64,000 nucleotides of DNA. It comes from Bacillus sonorensis NBRC 101234 = KCTC 13918. GTDB lineage: Bacteria > Bacillota > Bacilli > Bacillales > Bacillaceae. Position numbers and translations under genes: made by a program. This document shows, one piece after another, positions 56,495-64,000 of the stretch. The stretch is from the NCBI RefSeq assembly GCF_001592005.1, contig NZ_BCVZ01000013.1:48058-112057 (forward strand). Direction: 5' to 3'. The first letter of the stretch is position 1. The number at the start of each line of letters is the position of its first letter. Under the pieces are notes generated by a model. It had not been told where the DNA came from, ran no database searches, and saw only the letters and a program-made list of their open reading frames with translations.

Positions 56495-59400
56495 ATGGAC
56501 AACACTACTTATTATCCGCTGACACATGCTCAAAAACGAATTTGGTATACAGAGACATTTTATCCCGGTACAAGCGTTTCAAATTTGAGCGGTTTTGGAA
56601 AGCTGAAATCGGAGTCAAGAATAGATACAGACTTAGTGGCTGAGGCGATCCGGCAATTTGTGCGCACGAATGAAACAATGCGTTTTAGACTGAAGCTTGG
56701 TGAATGGGACGAACCAAAACAGTATATAGCCGAGTATGAACCTTTCGATATCAAATATATGGATGCTGCAGAGACCGGTGATATAAACCGGGTTCTTGAA
56801 TGGGGACAAGCTGAGGCGCAGCAGCCTTTGCCGCTTTATGAAAGCCCGTTGTTTACCTTTGCCGTCATTCGCATCAATCCTTTTGAAAGCTGGTTTTTCG
56901 CAAAGGTTCATCATATCATCGCTGACGGTATTTCTATGACGCTTCTGGGCAACCGCATCACAGACATCTACTTGAAACTGGCTAAAGGAGAACATGTCCC
57001 TGACGTACAGGCTTCATTTACGGAGCATATTCAGAGCGAATTGGAGTATGAACATTCCAAACGGTTCCAAAAAGATAAAGCATATTGGAATGCCCAATTT
57101 GAATCGATTCCGGAACCCGTATCTCTAAAGCAAAGCGATTCATATCAAATCCGTTTAGAGGCTGCTCGCCTTTCAAAAGAGATTTCTCCTTCCCTTTATC
57201 AAAAAATTCAAGCGTATTGTCAGGAAAACAATGTAAGTGCACTCTCCTTGTTTCTATCAATCTTGCACATTTATATGCATAGAGTAACAGGCCATAAAGA
57301 TGTCGTGCTCGGCACATTTATGGGGAACAGGACAAATGCAAAGGAAAAGCACATGCTCGGAATGTTTGTTTCGACGATTCCGATGAAAGCGCACCTTGAT
57401 CCGCATCAAGACTTTACTGCATTTGTGCAGGAAAGGATGAAAGATCAGCTGAAAGTCATCAGGCATCAAAAATATCCGTATAATCTCCTGATCAATGATT
57501 TGCGGGACAGGCAGCCGAATCTAAATAAGCTGTTTGCCGTCTCTCTTGAATACCAGGTCATGCAATGGCAGCAAAAAGAAACGGTTTCATTTTTAACCGA
57601 GCCGATTTTCAGCGGATGCGAGGTTAACGATATTTCCATTCATATAAAGGAAAGATGGGATACGGGGACACTTGCCATCGACTTTGATTACAGAAGCGAA
57701 TTATTCAGCCGCGAGGAAATGGTCATCTTCTCCGGGCGGCTGATGACACTGCTGGAAGATGCCTTGACAACGCCCCATAAACGAATCATTGATCTTGATG
57801 TAATGTCGAATGAAGAAAAACAACAGCTGTTAAACAGGGCATCCGCCTCTTCTTTAAAAGCTGAACAGGAGATGACGCTGCACGGATTGTTCGAATCAAC
57901 AGCAGCTGAGATTCCTGATAAAACAGCGCTGTTCTATGAAGGGAAAAAGCTGTCATACCGGGAGTTAAATCAGCAGGCCAATCGCCTGGCAAGGGCGCTC
58001 CGCAAAAGGGGGATCGGTCCCGACATCCCGGCTGCCGTGTTGATGGAGCGGTCAGAACGGACGCTGACGGCCATTTTGGGCATCCTCAAAGCAGGAGGAG
58101 CTTATGTTCCGATCGATCCGGCTTTTCCGGAAGAGAGAATTCGATTTATGCTGAAGGATTCAAATGCCAAAGTGGTCATTACCGACAGCGCGTTTCATAT
58201 TGATACGGCTGAAACACTGCGGTTTGACGAAGCGGTCGCCGAAACGGAAGAGAGCGGAAATCTGCCTTCTTTGGCCGGAGCGGAACATCTCGCATATATC
58301 ATTTATACATCCGGAACAACCGGCCGCCCAAAAGGAGTGATGATTGAGCACAGACAGGTTCACCATCTTGTGAGGGGGCTTCGGCAGGCGGTGGATACAT
58401 TGAAGCACGGGGATTTGAAGCTGGCGCTTTTGGCTCCGTTTCATTTCGATGCTTCAGTGCAGCAGATTTTCACATCTCTCGTACTTGGCCAATCGCTGTA
58501 TATCGTTCCAAAAAAGACCGTTTCCGACGGATATGCTTTGGCTGCCTATTATCGCCGTCACCGCATTGACATGACAGACTGTACACCGTCTCATTTACAG
58601 CTTTTGATTGCGGCTGATGATCTCCGCGGAATCAGCCTGAAGCATATCCTCGTCGGCGGAGAAGCGCTCTCGTGGGTCGTGGTGGAGAAGCTGTTTCAAT
58701 TATTTGCAAAAACGGGTGCGCCGGCGCCGCTGATCACAAATGTTTACGGACCGACAGAAACCTGTGTCGATGCTTCGGCATTTACAATTCCAGGCGACGG
58801 GCCACGACGGTATGAAACAGCCTATGTCCCGATCGGCAAGCCTCTCGGCAACAACCGTTTTTACATTTTGGACGAAAACGGGGCCCTCTTGCCGGACGGT
58901 GCGGAAGGCGAATTGTACATAGCTGGCGCCGGTGTTGGCCGGGGATATTTGAATCTTCCGGAGCTGACCGGCGAAAAATTTTCAGCGAACCCGTTTGTAC
59001 CAGGAGAAATGATATATCGAACAGGTGATGCTGCCAAATGGCTCCCGGATGGCACGGTTGATTTTATCGGCCGTAAAGATGACCAGGTAAAAGTCCGCGG
59101 TTATCGGGTTGAGCTCGGCGAAATCGAGACGATTCTGCAGGGAGCGACGAATATCGGAAAAGCGGCTGTGCTCGCCCGTCCTGGAGAAAACAACAGTCTT
59201 GAGCTTTGCGCCTATGTCGTGCCGAAAAAAGCCGGAACGGTGTCAGTTCCGGCATTAAGGGAGCACCTGTCAAAGCGGCTGCCTGATTATATGATGCCTT
59301 CTTACTTTGTCGAGATTGATGATATGCCGCTGTCACCGAGCGGCAAAGTGGATCGAAAAGCACTGCTTTGCCATGAAGTGCCGGCCATAGGCGGAGCCGA

Positions 59401-62400
59401 ATATACCGCGCCGAGAAACGAGTACGAAGAAAAAATCGCGCATATTTGGCAGGATGTGCTCGGTGCCGGGCAGGTCGGAATATATGATCAGTTCTTTGAA
59501 ATGGGAGGCCATTCGCTGAAAGCCATGACGATGCTGACGAAAATTCACAAAGCGTTCGGCGTCGAAGTTCCGCTGCAGGTCCTGTTTGAAAAGCCGACTG
59601 TGTCCGCGCTTAGCCAGTATGTATCTGAAGCCGGGCGGAAAGAGTTCAGCGAAATCATGCCGGCGGCAGAAAGTCCAGACTATCCGTTGTCACTGGCTCA
59701 GCAGCGGATCTATATCGTCAGCCAGCTTGAGGACGCCGGGATCGGCTACAATATGCCGGCCGCCGCAATGCTTGAGGGGGCGCTTGATCTTCCGCGGCTG
59801 GAAACCGCTTTTCACAAGCTGATCGCCAGACATGAGGCGCTGCGCACTTCCTTTGTGTCAGTCAATGGTGAACCGAGGCAAAAAGTTCATCAAAAGGTTC
59901 AGTTCAATATTGAACTGATCGAGGCCGGAAGCATGGCTGAAGATCAGATTTTGACATCCTTCGTCCGCCGCTTTGACATCGGAAAAGCTCCGCTGATGAG
60001 AGTCGGGCTCGTCCGCCTTGATGACAGCAGGCATATGCTTTTGTTTGACATGCACCATCTGATTTCTGACGGAGTGTCGATTTCGATTATTTTACATGAG
60101 CTGGCAAGCCTGTATAAAGGCGAAGACCTGCCGGCTTTGCGTTTGCACTATAAAGATTACGCTTCTTGGCAAAGAATTCAGGCTGAAGGCGGATATCAAA
60201 AAGAAGAGCGCTACTGGAAGAACGTTTTTTCCGGAGAATTGCCGGTATTGCAGCTGCTGACGGATCAGCCGAGACCAGCCGTCCAAAGTTTTGAAGGAGA
60301 CAGGGTGTCAGCCGTCCTGCCAAAAGCGATGAAGGACAGACTGAACAGACTTGCGGAGAAAAACGGGGCGACCCTGTACATGGTGATGCTTGCCGCTTAC
60401 AATACAATGCTTGCTAAATACACCGGACAAGAAGACATCATTGTCGGGACGCCGACGGCGGGCCGCAGCCACTCTGACCTGGAAGGCATCGTCGGGATGT
60501 TTGTCAATACGCTGGCGATCCGTTCAAAGGTGGAGCTTGAGCAGACTTTCACCGAGTTGCTTGATCATGTGCGGAAAACGGTGCTTGATGCATTTGAACA
60601 TCAGAACTACCCGTTTGAATGGCTTGCCGAAAAGCTGAATGTTCCGCGTGATTTAAGCCGCCATCCGATATTTGACACGGTGTTCATTCTGCAAAATTCA
60701 CTAGAAGAGATTCCGCTGATCGGCGATTTGCGCCTTTCAGTTCAAGAGACGAATGTCAAGATCGCCAAATTTGACCTGACGCTTCAGGCAAAAGAAGAGC
60801 GGGAAGAAATCATCATCGATTTGGATTACAGTACAAAGCTGTTCAGAAAAGAAACGGCTGAACAAATGCTGAAGCATTATATCCATCTGCTTGAGGAAAT
60901 AACAGCCGACCCTTTTCAAAGGCTGGGGGAGTACAGCCTGTTGACAGAGGAAGAGATGAATCGGCAGATTGTTGCGTTCAATCCTGGAGAAAGCGACTAT
61001 CCAAGAGAGCGGACGATTGTGCAGCAATTTGAAGAACAGGCGGAACAAGCAAAAGACCGTCCTGCCCTTCAATTTGAAGGCAATGTATTCACTTATGGGG
61101 AGCTCAACACTAAAGTGAACCAACTGGCAAGGCGACTGCGTGAATGCGGGGTTGAAACAGGTGCGACAGCCGCTATTCTCACCGCCAGATCGGCTGAAAT
61201 GGTCGTCGGAATTCTTGCTGTGTTAAAAGCCGGAGCTGCATATGTACCGATCGATCCCGATCATCCAAAACAGCGGATCAAACACTTTTTCGAAGACAGC
61301 GGTGCTTCCGTGCTATTAACGCAAATGTCGATGAAGCCGCTTGCCGAAACAGCGGGATTTGCGGGCGAGGTGATCATCCTTGATGATGAACAGCTCTATC
61401 AGGGAGATGCGGACAACTTGAATGTTCCAATTTCTCCGGAAACGCTGGCGAACCTGACGTACACTTCGGGCACGACAGGCATGCCGAAAGGCAACATGGT
61501 AACCCATCGAAACATCTTGCGTACTGTGAAAAATCCGAACTATATGAAGATCATGGGAACGGATATCGTGTTTTCCATATCCAACTATGTATTTGACGCG
61601 TTCATGTTTGATCTGTTCGGTTCACTGTTAAACGGAGCCAAGCTGGTGATCGCTCCTAAGGAGACGATACTTGACATGGGGCGGCTTGCCAATGAAATTG
61701 AAAAAGAAAAAGTCTCGGTATTAATGATCACGACGGCCTTGTTCAATCTGCTTACAGATATGCGTCCCGACAGCATGAAGAACCTTCGCGGAGTGCTGTT
61801 CGGCGGTGAACGCGCATCGGTTGGCCATGTCAGAAGAGCGCTGAAAGCCGTCGGAAAAGGAAAGCTTCTTCACATGTACGGGCCGTCTGAGAGCACAGTA
61901 TTCACGACCTGCCATCCGGTCAATGAGCTGCCGGACGATGCGCAGTCCGTGCCGATCGGAAAGCCTGTCAGCAATACGGAAGTCTTGATTCTTGACTCGT
62001 TTGGAAACGTCCAGCCGAGAGGTGTTGCAGGAGAACTCTGCGTCTCAGGAGACGGCCTTGTCCGCGGTTATTTTAATCGTCCTGAGCTGACGGCTGAAAA
62101 ATTTGTCGCCCATCCATTTAAAAAGGATCAAAAGATGTACCGCACGGGCGATCTGGCAAGATGGCTTTCTGACGGACGGCTCGAATTTATCGGCCGGATC
62201 GATCATCAGGTGAAAATTCGCGGGCAAAGAATCGAGCTCGGCGAAATTGAGCATCATCTGCTGACACATAACATGATTCAGGAAGCCGCGGTTTTAGCAA
62301 CCGACACGGCAGCGGGCGACAACATGATCTGTGCGTACATTGTTGCAGATCGAGAGCTGTCAAACCGCGAGCTTCGCGAGCATGCAGCGGAGGGGCTGCC

Positions 62401-64000
62401 AGGCTATATGATTCCGTCCGTGTTTATGCAATTGAATGAGCTTCCACTAACTGGAAATGGAAAGGTTGACAAAAGGGCATTGCCTGAGCCTGATGTCACG
62501 CAAATCGGCCAAACGGAATATACGGCGCCAAGAAATCAGACAGAAGCAAAGCTTGCTGAGCTCTGGCGGGAAGTCCTCAATATTCCGAAGGTCGGCGTCC
62601 ATGACAATTTCTTTGAACTTGGCGGACATTCCTTGATCGGGATGACGCTCACCGCCCGGATTCAGAAAGAGCTGAATGTCGATCTTCAGCTGAAAGACTT
62701 GTTCAAATCGCCGACAATTGAAAGCCTGGCCCAGGCCGCGGCGCAGGCGGAGAGAAAATCATCCGTCTATATTGAAGCCGCCGAAGAACAAGAGACATAT
62801 CCCGTATCATCAGCTCAAAAACGGCTGTATGTCCTTCAGCAGCTTGAAGGCGCCGAGAAAAGCTATAACATGCCGTCTGTACTTCACCTTGAAGGCAAGC
62901 TTGATGTGGAACGGCTGAAAGAATCCGCACGCCGGCTCATCAACCGCCATGAAGCTTTCCGGACCTCATTTGAAATGAAGGATGGCGAGCCTGTACAGCG
63001 GATTTGGAAGGACGTCGGCTTTACGGTTGATGTGATAGACGCCGGGGAACGTGAAACCGAACAGCTGATTGATGATTTCATCAGGCCGTTTGATTTAACA
63101 AAAGCGCCGCTTTTCCGGATGAATCTCATCCGGCTTGCAGAAGAGAAGCATCTTTTGCTTGTCGATATGCACCATATCATTTCAGACGGAGCATCCGTCA
63201 GCGTTTTGATCGATGAACTGACACGGCTTTATGCCGGGGAGACGCTTGCGCCGCTTCGGATTCAGTATAAAGATTACACGGTTTGGCAGCAGAAATCGCT
63301 TCAAACGGAACATGATAAAAAGCATGAAGAGTATTGGCTCAAGAAGCTGAGCGGCGAACTGCCGGTTCTCACGCTGCCGACTGACGACACCCGTCCGGCT
63401 GTTCAGACGTTTGAAGGGGACCGCCTCGCCTTTGCGATGTCGCCTGAGCTTTTGCGATCCTTGAGAAAGCTTGCCCAGGAAACGGGAACAACATTATACA
63501 TGGTTCTGCTCGCGTCCTACAGCGCGTTTTTGGCCAAACTCAGCGGACAGCGCGACATTGTGGTCGGTTCTCCGGTTGCGGGAAGACCTCATGCCGATGT
63601 AAGCAAGATCATCGGGATGTTTGTCAATACATTGGCAATGAGAACGTATCCGCAAGGAGAAAAAACATTTGCCGCCTTTTTGCAGGAAGTCAAGGAAACA
63701 GTGCTTGAAGCGTTTGAGCATCAGAATTATCCGTTTGAAGAATTGATTGAACAGTTGGGTGTCCAGCGAGATATGAGCCGAAATCCATTATTTGATGCCG
63801 TTTTCTCCATGCAGAACGCCGATATGCGGGCATTGACAATGGAAGGCATCACCCTCAAACCGCATGAATTTGCCCACAAGACGGCAAAGTTTGATTTGAC
63901 GCTGACCGCAGCAGAAGAGGACGACCTTATGCGATTTGAAATGGAATTTAATACAGCTCTTTTCAAGCATAAAACGATCAGACGCTGGAGCGCGTACTGG
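56495..64000 (+). CDS. lchAA: Lichenysin synthetase subunit A (3'-partial)
   Basis: Large non-ribosomal peptide synthetase that starts lichenysin assembly; 2502 codons are present before the window ends. Order: lipo-initiation C1 (HHIIADG 139-145), A1 (YTSGTTGRPKGV), T1 (GGHS, phosphopantetheine Ser1007), C2 (HHLISDG from 1187), A2 (TSGTTGMPKGN), T2 (Ser2046), C3 (HHIISDG from 2226), incomplete. Specificity residues read by alignment to GrsA: A1 DAQDLGVVD, the Gln code of lichenysin (surfactin's Glu module has DAK); A2 DAFMLGMVF, Leu. The expected Leu3 module and epimerase lie beyond the edge. AAGGAGG is 11 bases before ATG 56495. Expression is set by ComA boxes and the c-di-GMP riboswitch. 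Confidence 0.95.
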   Translation, partial: MDNTTYYPLTHAQKRIWYTETFYPGTSVSNLSGFGKLKSESRIDTDLVAEAIRQFVRTNETMRFRLKLGEWDEPKQYIAEYEPFDIKYMDAAETGDINRVLEWGQAEAQQPLPLYESPLFTFAVIRINPFESWFFAKVHHIIADGISMTLLGNRITDIYLKLAKGEHVPDVQASFTEHIQSELEYEHSKRFQKDKAYWNAQFESIPEPVSLKQSDSYQIRLEAARLSKEISPSLYQKIQAYCQENNVSALSLFLSILHIYMHRVTGHKDVVLGTFMGNRTNAKEKHMLGMFVSTIPMKAHLDPHQDFTAFVQERMKDQLKVIRHQKYPYNLLINDLRDRQPNLNKLFAVSLEYQVMQWQQKETVSFLTEPIFSGCEVNDISIHIKERWDTGTLAIDFDYRSELFSREEMVIFSGRLMTLLEDALTTPHKRIIDLDVMSNEEKQQLLNRASASSLKAEQEMTLHGLFESTAAEIPDKTALFYEGKKLSYRELNQQANRLARALRKRGIGPDIPAAVLMERSERTLTAILGILKAGGAYVPIDPAFPEERIRFMLKDSNAKVVITDSAFHIDTAETLRFDEAVAETEESGNLPSLAGAEHLAYIIYTSGTTGRPKGVMIEHRQVHHLVRGLRQAVDTLKHGDLKLALLAPFHFDASVQQIFTSLVLGQSLYIVPKKTVSDGYALAAYYRRHRIDMTDCTPSHLQLLIAADDLRGISLKHILVGGEALSWVVVEKLFQLFAKTGAPAPLITNVYGPTETCVDASAFTIPGDGPRRYETAYVPIGKPLGNNRFYILDENGALLPDGAEGELYIAGAGVGRGYLNLPELTGEKFSANPFVPGEMIYRTGDAAKWLPDGTVDFIGRKDDQVKVRGYRVELGEIETILQGATNIGKAAVLARPGENNSLELCAYVVPKKAGTVSVPALREHLSKRLPDYMMPSYFVEIDDMPLSPSGKVDRKALLCHEVPAIGGAEYTAPRNEYEEKIAHIWQDVLGAGQVGIYDQFFEMGGHSLKAMTMLTKIHKAFGVEVPLQVLFEKPTVSALSQYVSEAGRKEFSEIMPAAESPDYPLSLAQQRIYIVSQLEDAGIGYNMPAAAMLEGALDLPRLETAFHKLIARHEALRTSFVSVNGEPRQKVHQKVQFNIELIEAGSMAEDQILTSFVRRFDIGKAPLMRVGLVRLDDSRHMLLFDMHHLISDGVSISIILHELASLYKGEDLPALRLHYKDYASWQRIQAEGGYQKEERYWKNVFSGELPVLQLLTDQPRPAVQSFEGDRVSAVLPKAMKDRLNRLAEKNGATLYMVMLAAYNTMLAKYTGQEDIIVGTPTAGRSHSDLEGIVGMFVNTLAIRSKVELEQTFTELLDHVRKTVLDAFEHQNYPFEWLAEKLNVPRDLSRHPIFDTVFILQNSLEEIPLIGDLRLSVQETNVKIAKFDLTLQAKEEREEIIIDLDYSTKLFRKETAEQMLKHYIHLLEEITADPFQRLGEYSLLTEEEMNRQIVAFNPGESDYPRERTIVQQFEEQAEQAKDRPALQFEGNVFTYGELNTKVNQLARRLRECGVETGATAAILTARSAEMVVGILAVLKAGAAYVPIDPDHPKQRIKHFFEDSGASVLLTQMSMKPLAETAGFAGEVIILDDEQLYQGDADNLNVPISPETLANLTYTSGTTGMPKGNMVTHRNILRTVKNPNYMKIMGTDIVFSISNYVFDAFMFDLFGSLLNGAKLVIAPKETILDMGRLANEIEKEKVSVLMITTALFNLLTDMRPDSMKNLRGVLFGGERASVGHVRRALKAVGKGKLLHMYGPSESTVFTTCHPVNELPDDAQSVPIGKPVSNTEVLILDSFGNVQPRGVAGELCVSGDGLVRGYFNRPELTAEKFVAHPFKKDQKMYRTGDLARWLSDGRLEFIGRIDHQVKIRGQRIELGEIEHHLLTHNMIQEAAVLATDTAAGDNMICAYIVADRELSNRELREHAAEGLPGYMIPSVFMQLNELPLTGNGKVDKRALPEPDVTQIGQTEYTAPRNQTEAKLAELWREVLNIPKVGVHDNFFELGGHSLIGMTLTARIQKELNVDLQLKDLFKSPTIESLAQAAAQAERKSSVYIEAAEEQETYPVSSAQKRLYVLQQLEGAEKSYNMPSVLHLEGKLDVERLKESARRLINRHEAFRTSFEMKDGEPVQRIWKDVGFTVDVIDAGERETEQLIDDFIRPFDLTKAPLFRMNLIRLAEEKHLLLVDMHHIISDGASVSVLIDELTRLYAGETLAPLRIQYKDYTVWQQKSLQTEHDKKHEEYWLKKLSGELPVLTLPTDDTRPAVQTFEGDRLAFAMSPELLRSLRKLAQETGTTLYMVLLASYSAFLAKLSGQRDIVVGSPVAGRPHADVSKIIGMFVNTLAMRTYPQGEKTFAAFLQEVKETVLEAFEHQNYPFEELIEQLGVQRDMSRNPLFDAVFSMQNADMRALTMEGITLKPHEFAHKTAKFDLTLTAAEEDDLMRFEMEFNTALFKHKTIRRWSAYW

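Overview
The window is a chromosomal segment of a Bacillus of the licheniformis group (B. licheniformis or a close sister such as B. paralicheniformis). Gene order follows the B. subtilis yce-opuA-amhX-ycg-put-yck-srfA stretch, with local insertions. The decisive marker is the synthetase at the right edge. The specificity codes I read by hand from its first two adenylation domains are DAQDLGVVD (Gln) and DAFMLGMVF (Leu), which fit lichenysin synthetase LchAA rather than surfactin SrfAA (Glu first).

Layout. 1-5.6 kb: tail of a tellurite/Ter-type stress operon (PRTase-TRSP, PRTase/PELOTA, HAD phosphatase, small HTH protein, yceG, yceH). 5.9-8.9 kb: the glycine betaine transporter opuAA-AB-AC. 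9-13 kb: amidohydrolase amhX diverging from transporter ycgA, then nitrate transporter nasA. 13.4-16.1 kb: ldh-lctP behind two Rex-type operators. 16.2-21.3 kb: LysE exporter ycgF, amino acid permease ycgH, nadE, aroK, a decayed Vat-type acetyltransferase and nucleotidyltransferase ycgL. 21.7-27.1 kb: proline catabolism putB-putC-putP with activator putR. 27.2-30.7 kb: ycgR-ycgQ, a ywrF-like flavin reductase and cah.

30.8-45.4 kb is a mosaic: a MarR/DUF3147 pair, two unrecognised genes, yckA-yckB amino acid ABC genes, an MdaB-like quinone reductase, a Fur-boxed siderophore ABC operon, a COG3910 ATPase, bglC, a Ser/Tyr/Lys/His-rich microprotein joined to a Hanks-type kinase, a frameshifted FAD monooxygenase and an LXG protein with no toxin domain. 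45.7-53.7 kb is a six-gene operon pairing a hydantoinase/oxoprolinase (hyuA-hyuB) with a complete polyamine-type ABC importer. 53.8-55.9 kb is a TrmB-family regulator with an MFS exporter behind nested palindromes. 55.9-64 kb is the lichenysin operon: two ComA-type boxes, a GEMM-I (cyclic di-GMP-I) riboswitch with its own terminator, and 2502 codons of lchAA running off the window.

The most interesting points are the stacked quorum and c-di-GMP control of lichenysin, the microprotein/kinase pair, the Ter nucleotide-like metabolite genes, the LXG orphan, and three genes whose best start is not ATG, GTG or TTG. All functional calls come from reading protein and DNA motifs by eye; no searches were run.
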